Assembly (NCBI GenBank): GCA_934454745.1
Contig: CAKSGP010000084.1
Span: 1-6,631, forward strand
Source: an uncultured Clostridia bacterium
GTDB lineage: Bacteria; Bacillota; Clostridia; UBA1381
Direction of reading: 5' to 3'
Length of the DNA stretch: 6,631 bases
Within the stretch, counting starts at the first letter, position 1. Each line of letters begins with the position of its first letter. Below are positions 1 to 6,155 of this stretch, piece after piece. The notes beneath the pieces were generated by a model. It saw only the letters and a list, made by a program, of their open reading frames with translations. It had not been told where the DNA came from and did not search any database. The position numbers were made by a program, and so were the translations under genes.

Positions 1-103
1 CCGCAAGCCTTATTATCTCGGGGCGAGTGCCCACAATTATTAAAAGCTTTAGCTTACCGTCGTTTTTAAACTTAATATCGCTGTAATCGGTTTTAATATT
101 CAT
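1..103 (-). CDS. wecB: UDP-N-acetylglucosamine 2-epimerase family, CapG/FnlC type, N-terminal fragment (3' end outside window)
   Basis: The minus strand encodes 34 complete codons from an ATG at 103 before the left edge cuts the gene. After a short N-terminal extension (MNIKTDYSDIKFKNDG), residues 17-34 read KLKLLIIVGTRPEIIRLA. This is the hallmark first strand and GTRPE loop of non-hydrolysing UDP-sugar 2-epimerases (PF02350). The IIRL version after GTRPE is the form I associate with CapG/FnlC enzymes. With capE and capF directly upstream in the operon, the likely job is the third step, C2 epimerisation that yields UDP-L-FucNAc. A plain WecB making UDP-ManNAc remains possible because most of the protein is not visible. 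The start is backed by a GGAGGT site and an 11 bp overlap with the preceding gene, which suggests coupled translation. Confidence 0.88.
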   Translation of the reverse strand, partial: MNIKTDYSDIKFKNDGKLKLLIIVGTRPEIIRLA

Positions 104-1310
104 TTTTGACCTCCGTCTCAAACAGGTGAAGCTGTTTATACAGCTCTTTTCTGTTTTTACTGCTTGTATATAGCTTTCTTAATTTCATAGGCCTGCGTTT
201 GCCTGTTATCTGCCGTACAAATCTTCTTAAACCGAAATATATCCAGCCTATCGGCAAAAGAATTTTAACCCTTTTGGTTACTTTCCAGTTGGTATATAAT
301 ATTTGGTTTACGGAAAGGATAAACTGCATCGGTCTTGAATGTTTTACACCGTCCTTGCCTCTGTTGGAAATAAACAGACCTTCGCCCGAACGGCTTTTAT
401 CCTTACTGCCGAAATTTCCGCCTGAAAGTATATCTTCTGCAACGGCTTTTGCAAGGCCTGTATCGTCACCCATAAATTCCTGTCTCGGCAGTCCTATGCT
501 TATGCTCGCCGCAAGACTTATATTTCGGGCAAAGCTCCAAAGTCCGGCTTTTTGCAGTTTTTCTTTGAACAGCGTCTCAAACTCATTGTTCTTAAATGAA
601 TTTACAAATACCGCCCAGTCGCACAGGTGGCGAAGCCCTATCCCCTCGGACAATAGGTGGTGCTGCATATGTAAAAGCATTATGAGCCCGTGATGGAATT
701 TATCGGGATTAACAAATGTGCAAAGCTCAGTCTTTACAAGCTCTGAGGTTTCTATCATATCGGAAATATATTCCCGTATTATTTCGCCTGCTTTGCCGTT
801 CGGCACGCCTGCCGGCTCAAAATGCATCTCAAGATGTATTTTATCCTTACGGAATACTATATGGCAGATATGCTCTTCTTCCCACGGTTTAAAGCCGTTT
901 TCCTTTAAGACCTCGGTTGCTCTTTCAATATCTTTCTTTTTTACGAGAAAATCCACATCCCCCATTGCCCTGAATATAGGGTCGGGGTAGTAGTGTGCGG
1001 ACGCCGCACCCTTTAAAACAGTATAAGGTATGCCCGCATTTTCCATTATGCTATGGAGCATTGTGTGATGCGAAAATATCCTTGCGTTTAAGGACATACA
1101 GTTTAACACTGTGTTCTTTTCCCTTAAACTTTCGGGCAGACCTATATTTTTCAAGGCGATTGCCGTTACTGCCTGCAACTTGCTCTCTTTTAAAAGTTTA
1201 TTGTAATCTAAATCCTCCGGTATCGGTTTCTCGGTACCGAACAGATTATTTGAAATAAGGCTGAGCAGAGCTGTTTGTTCAGGACTTAAATTTTCAAATA
1301 TATCCTGCAT
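93..1310 (-). CDS. Putative nucleotidyltransferase family protein (PF14907-type), copy 1
   Basis: A 405-residue protein in the same family (PF14907-type) as the gene at 3552-4721. Numbering from the ATG at 1310, it has LKGA at residues 99-102, then G117-D118-V-D120 with the same 16-residue spacing from the glycine to the first Asp as its relative. HLEMHFEP at 159-166 could give the third acidic residue, E161. HMQHHLLSEGIGLRHLCDW spans 214-232, and a GGNFG motif 297-301. The C-terminal ~70 residues are basic with a hydrophobic patch (LLPIGWIYFGLRRFVRQ, 351-367). The reaction is unknown. A longer reading from a TTG at 1352 would run 41 bases into capF and has no ribosome binding site; the ATG at 1310 has GAGAAGG six bases upstream, so it is preferred. 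The gene lies between capF and the 2-epimerase, which are usually neighbours. Overlap with the next gene is 11 bp. Confidence 0.88.
   Translation of the reverse strand: MQDIFENLSPEQTALLSLISNNLFGTEKPIPEDLDYNKLLKESKLQAVTAIALKNIGLPESLREKNTVLNCMSLNARIFSHHTMLHSIMENAGIPYTVLKGAASAHYYPDPIFRAMGDVDFLVKKKDIERATEVLKENGFKPWEEEHICHIVFRKDKIHLEMHFEPAGVPNGKAGEIIREYISDMIETSELVKTELCTFVNPDKFHHGLIMLLHMQHHLLSEGIGLRHLCDWAVFVNSFKNNEFETLFKEKLQKAGLWSFARNISLAASISIGLPRQEFMGDDTGLAKAVAEDILSGGNFGSKDKSRSGEGLFISNRGKDGVKHSRPMQFILSVNQILYTNWKVTKRVKILLPIGWIYFGLRRFVRQITGKRRPMKLRKLYTSSKNRKELYKQLHLFETEVKNEY
109..114 (-). promoter_or_regulatory. Ribosome binding site of the 2-epimerase gene
   Basis: GGAGGT on the minus strand, five bases upstream of the ATG at 103, embedded in the last codons of nucleotidyltransferase copy 1. 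It shows that the short reading frame at the left edge is a genuine gene start. Confidence 0.8.
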
Positions 1311-1311
1311 T

Positions 1312-2505
1312 TTAAACCTTCTCAAAATAAGTATCAGGGCGGCTCGGGTCAAACTGTTCGTTAGCCCACATAAGGGTTACAAGGTCTTCCGTATCAGAAA
1401 GATTTATTATATTGTGGGTGTAGCCCGGCAGCATATGTATAGCCTCTATTTTTTCGCCCGTAACCTCAAAGCGTAAAACCTCGTCACTGCCTATCCTTCT
1501 TTCCTCAATAAGCCCGTGACCCGATACCACAATAAAAAATTCCCACTTGGAGTTATGCCAGTGCTGACCCTTTGTAATTCCGGGTTTTGAGATATTAACG
1601 GAAAATTGTCCGCAATTCTCTGTTTTAAGCAATTCCGTAAAACTGCCGCGTTCGTCAATATTCATTTTAAGCGGAAAGCTGACCTTACTCCCCGGTAAAT
1701 ACGAAAGGTAGGTTGAATACAGTTTTTTTGCAAAGGAGTTATTCGGGATTTCGGGCATTAAAAGCGTTTTAGGCTGATTTTTAAACTGCTCCAATAAATC
1801 CGCGATTTCACCGAGGGTTACTTTGTGTGTGGTCGGTACGGCACAGTATTTTCCGCTTTCGGTGATTACGGTGTCTATTCCGTCAAACTCGCAGTGATGC
1901 TCCTTTGCTTCAAGAGCGTCAAGCATTTCCGCAACCAAATCGTCTATGTATAAAAGCTCAAGCCTTGTATTGCGGTCGTTTACGGTTATCTCTAAATCGT
2001 TTGCTGTATTATTGCAGAAGGTGGCAACAGCGCTGTTGTAATTCGGCCTGCACCATTTGCCGAACAGGTTCGGAAAACGGTAGACAAGCACCTTGGCACC
2101 CGTTTCTTCGGAATACTTAAAAAACAGTCCCTCGCCCATTTTTTTGCTTCTGCCGTAATCGCTGTCGTAGCGGCCTATTAGGGTTGCCTGAATGGAAGAA
2201 GACAGCATTACGGGGCAGGTGTTGCTGTGCTTTTTAAGGGTTTCCAGCAATTCGCTTGCAAACCCGAAATTGCCCTCTATAAATTCCGAGCTGTCCTTAG
2301 GTCTGTTTACACCCGCAAGGTTAAACACAAAGTCCGCCTTTTCGCAAAAACCGTCGAGCAGTGCCTTTTCGGTATCTATATCGTACTCGAAAATTTCGTC
2401 TATTTTAATGTTCCGTGTTCTGTCCTTATTATCACGGATGTTTTTAAGCGCTTCGCAAAGGTTTTTACCCACAAAGCCTTTGGCCCCCGTCACAAGTATG
2501 TTCAT
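1312..2505 (-). CDS. capF: UDP-sugar C4 reductase/C3 epimerase with cupin domain, CapF/FnlB/WbjC type
   Basis: A 397-residue two-domain enzyme for the second step to UDP-L-FucNAc. In characterised CapF proteins the C-terminal cupin epimerises C3 of the 4-keto product of CapE, and the N-terminal NADPH-dependent domain then reduces C4, giving the UDP-N-acetyl-6-deoxy-L-talosamine intermediate. The N-terminal domain (about 1-260) shows GAKGFVG at residues 7-13, a serine run S102-S104 and the catalytic Y117-G-R-S-K121. The cupin (about 280-397) shows a metal-site pattern H315-W-H317, E322 and H364, preceded by VNISKPGITKG (303-313) and ending with TLMWANEQFDPSRPDTYFEKV at its extreme C-terminus. 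The linker LYSTYLSYLP at 262-271 is characteristic. The ATG overlaps the capE stop (ATGA). No good Shine-Dalgarno sequence lies at the right spacing, so translation is probably coupled to capE. Length and domain order are normal; nothing appears broken. Confidence 0.95.
   Translation of the reverse strand: MNILVTGAKGFVGKNLCEALKNIRDNKDRTRNIKIDEIFEYDIDTEKALLDGFCEKADFVFNLAGVNRPKDSSEFIEGNFGFASELLETLKKHSNTCPVMLSSSIQATLIGRYDSDYGRSKKMGEGLFFKYSEETGAKVLVYRFPNLFGKWCRPNYNSAVATFCNNTANDLEITVNDRNTRLELLYIDDLVAEMLDALEAKEHHCEFDGIDTVITESGKYCAVPTTHKVTLGEIADLLEQFKNQPKTLLMPEIPNNSFAKKLYSTYLSYLPGSKVSFPLKMNIDERGSFTELLKTENCGQFSVNISKPGITKGQHWHNSKWEFFIVVSGHGLIEERRIGSDEVLRFEVTGEKIEAIHMLPGYTHNIINLSDTEDLVTLMWANEQFDPSRPDTYFEKV
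1317..1323 (-). promoter_or_regulatory. Ribosome binding site deciding the start of nucleotidyltransferase copy 1
   Basis: GAGAAGG on the minus strand, six bases upstream of the ATG at 1310, inside the last codons of capF. The alternative TTG at 1352 has no purine-rich site upstream. This supports the shorter 405-residue protein. Confidence 0.7.
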
Positions 2506-3539
2506 AGCTTACCCATTACTTCTAATTCGTTTTTAATATATGACAATGAAAGCAATTTAGCTTTAACCTGTTCAATACCCAATAAATTCGTATTGTTTGA
2601 ATCAAATTCATGTAACAAATTTCTCTGCGAATCACCGCTGTTAAAGTAGTTATCGTAGTTTAAGTCCCTTGTGTCTGCCGGCACGCGGTAGAAATTTCCC
2701 ATATCTATTGCATGGGCGCACTCCTCATTTGTAAGCAGTGTTTCATACATCTTTTCACCGTGCCGTATGCCTATAACCTTTATATCGTCCGTCTTGCCAC
2801 CGAACAACTCACAAACCGCTTTTGCCTGAGTTTCAATTGTACAAGCCGGCGCTTTTTGAACTAAAATATCACCGTTTTCGCCGTGTTCAAAAGCAAATAT
2901 TACCAAGTCTACAGCTTCGTCAAGGGACATAATAAAGCGCGTCATAGAGGGTTCTGTGATAGTTATTGACTGACCTTTTTTTATCTGATCAATCCAAAGC
3001 GGAATTACAGAGCCTCTTGAACACATAACGTTGCCATAGCGCGTGCAACAAATTTTGGTGGATTTGGATGTTCGGGATTTTGCAACTGCGACACGTTCTT
3101 CCAACGCTTTCGAGATACCCATGGCATTTACAGGGTAAGCTGCTTTATCTGTTGATAAGCATATTACGCTATTTACATTTTCCTCTATTGCTGCCGTCAG
3201 GACATTATCGGTGCCCAATACATTTGTTCGAACAGCCTCCATAGGGAAAAATTCGCAGCTCGGTACTTGCTTTAGCGCAGCGGCGTGAAAAATATAATCC
3301 ACGCCGTGCATAGCGTTTTTAACCGATTGTAAATCTCTCACATCGCCTATGTAAAACTTAATTTTATCCGCCGCATCCGGCATTTTAGCCTGAAACTCGT
3401 GACGCATATCGTCCTGCTTTTTCTCATCTCTTGAAAAAATACGAATTTCGCCTATATCTGTGTTAAGAAAGCGGTTTAATACCGCATTTCCGAAACTTCC
3501 CGTTCCTCCTGTTATCATAAGAGTTTTGTTTTTAAACAT
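2502..3539 (-). CDS. capE: UDP-GlcNAc 4,6-dehydratase/5-epimerase, CapE/FnlA/WbjB type
   Basis: A 345-residue soluble extended short-chain dehydrogenase (PF02719-type) lacking the N-terminal membrane domain of the long CapD/PglF relatives. It catalyses the first step toward UDP-L-FucNAc: NAD(P)-dependent 4,6-dehydration of UDP-GlcNAc with inversion at C5, in the cytoplasm. Visible features are the nucleotide-binding loop GGTGSFG at residues 11-17 and SRDEKKQDDMR at 36-46. HAAALKQVP lies at 85-93, the Asp-Lys catalytic pair in STDKA at 129-133 (D131, K132), and RYGNV at 167-171. The usual Tyr-x-x-x-Lys is replaced by M140-G-I-S-K144, as in characterised CapE-type enzymes, which separates it from retaining dehydratases. 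The C-terminal NFYRVPADTRDLNYDNYF at 282-299 is also typical of this subfamily. A strong GAGGAGG site precedes the ATG, 12 bp after the previous stop. The stop overlaps capF by 4 bp (ATGA). Confidence 0.95.
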   Translation of the reverse strand: MFKNKTLMITGGTGSFGNAVLNRFLNTDIGEIRIFSRDEKKQDDMRHEFQAKMPDAADKIKFYIGDVRDLQSVKNAMHGVDYIFHAAALKQVPSCEFFPMEAVRTNVLGTDNVLTAAIEENVNSVICLSTDKAAYPVNAMGISKALEERVAVAKSRTSKSTKICCTRYGNVMCSRGSVIPLWIDQIKKGQSITITEPSMTRFIMSLDEAVDLVIFAFEHGENGDILVQKAPACTIETQAKAVCELFGGKTDDIKVIGIRHGEKMYETLLTNEECAHAIDMGNFYRVPADTRDLNYDNYFNSGDSQRNLLHEFDSNNTNLLGIEQVKAKLLSLSYIKNELEVMGKL

Positions 3540-3546
3540 ATTTTAT

Positions 3547-3553
3547 CCTCCTC
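3547..3553 (-). promoter_or_regulatory. Ribosome binding site of capE
   Basis: GAGGAGG on the minus strand, 7 bases upstream of the ATG at 3539. It overlaps the stop codon of the upstream nucleotidyltransferase gene. It is the strongest Shine-Dalgarno match in the window, and stands where the G+C-richer block begins. Confidence 0.85.
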
Positions 3554-4721
3554 AATTATCAAAAAATCCTAATTTTTCAAAGAATTTTAACCTTTCCCTT
3601 ATTTGCGATTTATTTTCAGATAAAAATTTCCTCCTTTTGTTTAAATCCATAACCACAATAATGGGATTGAATTTTCTTGTTCTTAAAAAATTGATTATTT
3701 TAAAAATTATAAAATTGTTCTTCAGCCTTTTTCTGTTTTTATTTATTCCACTGCGCCTTTTCGAATATGAAATAGTAAATTCATTTCTGTATTCTTCTTC
3801 TTTTCCGAAAACGCCGGCAGTTTCAAGGTCTGTAAGAATACTTTCAATAATTTCGTCTGACACATCAATATCGGTTTCAAAGTTTAAGCCAAAATATTTT
3901 TCACCGATTTTTTCACACATTTTTATAAAGCGCAAATAATTTAATTCTTTAAAAACCAAATCAAATTTTTCCCAATTGATTTGTTGCCTGTACCTGGTAA
4001 AGTAGAGCAACATATCCATTAATTGCCGACAACCGCAACCATGAGAAAGAAAGTGTTTTAAAAAATGGAATGCAACAAAAACTGCCCCGTCCGTATAAGA
4101 GAGCGTATAAAATTTATTGCCCTTTTTGTCCTCAAATCTGATAGGCTTTTCGTCAAACCGCAATTTGTTTTCAAACCACAGTGTTTTTGCGATTTTATCG
4201 CATATATCCGTATGGATTTCAACCAAACCGTAAATCTTATGGTAACATTCTATCTGATGCGAGTTTGAATTGGTTACCGGTACTCGGAAACCATCGGCAG
4301 CAAGGATATCAAGTGCGTTTTTCACTTTATTGCAATCGCGTATCCAAATATCAACATCTCCCGATACCCGACTGTCAGGTACAAAATATAAATCTGCTAA
4401 TACTTCGCCCTTTAAAACGCAGTAATCTATATTTTGTTCTTCAAAATTTGATAATAACTTATTGATATAATTTGTTCTTATCATCGAAAAGCTTATCGTT
4501 TTGTAGAAATCAGATTCCCAGCGGTCATACGTTGATTTTTCTATGAGGCTTTGATTTTGCGAGTAAATACTGTTTATAACAGGAAAAAGAACAGTGTCAA
4601 TCTGCTGCTTTTTCGATAAGGCGAAGATTGCGTTGAAATCATACGGTAAATCTGTTTGAATATTTTCTCCGCTTACGGCACAAGAGAACAAATTTAGCAT
4701 ATCTTTGAAATTATTAGTCAT
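3552..4721 (-). CDS. Putative nucleotidyltransferase family protein (PF14907-type), copy 2
   Basis: A 389-residue protein that I assign to the 'uncharacterised nucleotidyltransferase' family (PF14907, NTP_transf_5). The catalytic-style pattern of the nucleotidyltransferase fold is visible: LKGE at residues 103-106, then 16 residues after G105 the acidic pair D122-V-D124 within SGDVDIWI. A later VEIH at 167-170 could supply the third acidic residue (E168). A His-rich segment HFLKHFLSHGCGCRQLMD spans 219-236, and a GVFG motif lies at 303-306. The last ~70 residues are strongly basic (KRR at 321, KNRKR near 328-332, RTRK at 347-350). No signal peptide or clear membrane helix is seen. Family members occur in glycan and peptide-modification clusters, but the reaction is not established; addition of a nucleotide- or phospho-linked group to the glycan is only a guess. 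A GGAG site precedes the ATG, and 12 bp separate it from the flippase stop. The gene is very AT-rich compared with its relative at 93-1310. Confidence 0.85.
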   Translation of the reverse strand: MTNNFKDMLNLFSCAVSGENIQTDLPYDFNAIFALSKKQQIDTVLFPVINSIYSQNQSLIEKSTYDRWESDFYKTISFSMIRTNYINKLLSNFEEQNIDYCVLKGEVLADLYFVPDSRVSGDVDIWIRDCNKVKNALDILAADGFRVPVTNSNSHQIECYHKIYGLVEIHTDICDKIAKTLWFENKLRFDEKPIRFEDKKGNKFYTLSYTDGAVFVAFHFLKHFLSHGCGCRQLMDMLLYFTRYRQQINWEKFDLVFKELNYLRFIKMCEKIGEKYFGLNFETDIDVSDEIIESILTDLETAGVFGKEEEYRNEFTISYSKRRSGINKNRKRLKNNFIIFKIINFLRTRKFNPIIVVMDLNKRRKFLSENKSQIRERLKFFEKLGFFDN

Positions 4722-4728
4722 GTTAAAG

Positions 4729-4734
4729 CTCCTT
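4729..4734 (-). promoter_or_regulatory. Ribosome binding site of nucleotidyltransferase copy 2
   Basis: AAGGAG on the minus strand, 7 bases upstream of the ATG at 4721, touching the stop codon of the flippase gene. It fixes the start. Confidence 0.75.
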
Positions 4735-6155
4735 TAATGTTTTTTCACCAAGCTTTTTAACATTTCAAAGGTTTGTTTAAAGAAACTATAATTAAATATG
4801 CAGAGTATCGCTACAAAAACAATTGATAAAATAAAAGAATACGAGTTGTTAAGAAGCTTTATTATCGCTTCAAATAACAATAAAGCTATTTCAATAGAAT
4901 ACTTCAAAGTATTACATTTGATCTTAATGTACTTTTTCACATCAACCCTTCTGATGATAAATGCAATAAAATAGCTAATCAAAGTTGCAATTGCCGCTCC
5001 CATTGTACTAAATAATTTAACCAAAGCAATGTTTAGCACGATGTTTACGACGGCGGCAATTGCGGTGGAATAAAACAGCATATTTGTTTTTTTGACCGAA
5101 GTATACACAGTACCCATATAACCGGCGAGAGAATGGAACATATATCCGATTATCAATACTATAGAGAACGTCCACGCCGAAAAAAATTCTTTCGCATAAA
5201 GTATTCCCCCTAAAAAACGCGAAAATGAAATTATCACTGCGCTTAAAAGAATAACCGCCTGTAAAAAAATCTCATATACCTTATTGAAAAAATCAGTGCT
5301 TTCTTTGCTGCCGAAATCTTCAACCACCGATATTTGCCATGCTTGCATAAACACAGCCATTATTACGGAAAAAACAGACGGTATTTTATATGCAACCGAA
5401 TAAATTCCGTTAGCTCCCGCGGAAACCATATATGTTACTATGTAACGATCTGAGGAATTATTAATCCACCACATTGCGGAATTCGGAATCATAGGAATTG
5501 AATAGGAAAGCATTCTGTTCAATTGCGTTTTTTCAATTTTACGAATCGGCGTTATGAATTTATAAGATTTTCCGACAATCATAAGCATAGCGGAAGAAAC
5601 TATGTAAGCAATGACGGTGGACAATAGGTAGCCGTTAATTCCCATTTTCATTTTTAAAAGAAAAAGAATATTGCAAGAAACCAAAACCAAGGTATTAACT
5701 ATACCGGCAGTTGCAAGAAGTTTTAATTTTTCCTGTCCTTTTATAAATTGGGAGTTAAGATTGTAAAAATTATATGTGAAAAAGTACAGTAAAAATATTG
5801 ACCAATATCCTTTAAAAAAAGATATTTTGGTAAAAGCAAAGTATGAAATAATTCCAGCTAAAACGGTGCCGATAATTACCGTATATAAACCTATACTGTA
5901 AATGCCGCTACGGTCTTCGTTTTTATCCAACATGAAGCGCATAACCGCTTCGGCAATTACCAATGTAAAAAGAGGGGTTGCAAGGGAGACGGTAGTTGAA
6001 ATTAAGTCGCTTATGCTGTATTCGTCAGTGGTGAGGATATTGGTATAAAAGGGCAACATCAAAAACAGTATCAATTTTGAGGATATGTCACCCAAAGCAA
6101 ATACCATTGAATTTCCTATCAGCCGTTTACCTTTTTTATTATGTACACTATCCAT
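4734..6155 (-). CDS. wzx: Polysaccharide flippase, Wzx-type (MATE-like/MOP superfamily)
   Basis: A 473-residue hydrophobic protein of the length and layout normal for Wzx/RfbX/CapK-type transporters, with roughly 12-14 membrane segments judged by eye. Its role is to flip undecaprenyl-diphosphate-linked oligosaccharide repeat units from the inner to the outer face of the cytoplasmic membrane. Visible family features are the N-terminal segment SSKLILFLMLPFYTNILT at residues 25-42 with a following acidic E-Y-x-x-x-D pattern. A central YSIPMIPNSAMWWINNSSDR at 218-237 comes next, followed by ANGIYSVAYKIP at 248-259. Another is GAAIATLISY at 386-395. The end is a hydrophobic pair of helices and a Lys-rich tail. 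The ATG at 6155 overlaps the upstream stop by 8 bp and has an AAGGAA ribosome binding site. Codon and base use is AT-rich. The gene symbol is functional shorthand; sequence identity among Wzx proteins is low, and a teichoic-acid or other glycan exporter of the same superfamily cannot be excluded. Confidence 0.92.
   Translation of the reverse strand: MDSVHNKKGKRLIGNSMVFALGDISSKLILFLMLPFYTNILTTDEYSISDLISTTVSLATPLFTLVIAEAVMRFMLDKNEDRSGIYSIGLYTVIIGTVLAGIISYFAFTKISFFKGYWSIFLLYFFTYNFYNLNSQFIKGQEKLKLLATAGIVNTLVLVSCNILFLLKMKMGINGYLLSTVIAYIVSSAMLMIVGKSYKFITPIRKIEKTQLNRMLSYSIPMIPNSAMWWINNSSDRYIVTYMVSAGANGIYSVAYKIPSVFSVIMAVFMQAWQISVVEDFGSKESTDFFNKVYEIFLQAVILLSAVIISFSRFLGGILYAKEFFSAWTFSIVLIIGYMFHSLAGYMGTVYTSVKKTNMLFYSTAIAAVVNIVLNIALVKLFSTMGAAIATLISYFIAFIIRRVDVKKYIKIKCNTLKYSIEIALLLFEAIIKLLNNSYSFILSIVFVAILCIFNYSFFKQTFEMLKSLVKKH

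Noticed and set aside
199..693. Open reading frame of 164 codons on the plus strand
   Set aside because: It lies antisense within the well-supported nucleotidyltransferase gene, has no recognisable domain and opposes the direction of every real gene; it is a shadow frame.
1311..1352. Longer start for nucleotidyltransferase copy 1 at a TTG codon (14 extra residues)
   Set aside because: No ribosome binding site precedes the TTG and the extension would overlap the end of capF by 41 bases; the ATG at 1310 has a proper site at correct spacing.
2227..2649. Plus-strand open reading frame of 140 codons across the capE/capF junction
   Set aside because: It is antisense to two genes with clear catalytic motifs. 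Its protein sequence shows no family features.
3540..3551. Possible promoter at the composition boundary before capE
   Set aside because: Only 12 bp are non-coding and they are filled mostly by the ribosome binding site; AT-rich hexamers further upstream lie in coding sequence and are expected by chance.
3460..3939. Plus-strand open reading frame of 159 codons with hydrophobic Phe/Leu/Ile-rich sequence
   Set aside because: It looks membrane-like only because it reads the complement of an AT-rich, Lys-rich coding region; it is antisense to nucleotidyltransferase copy 2 and capE.
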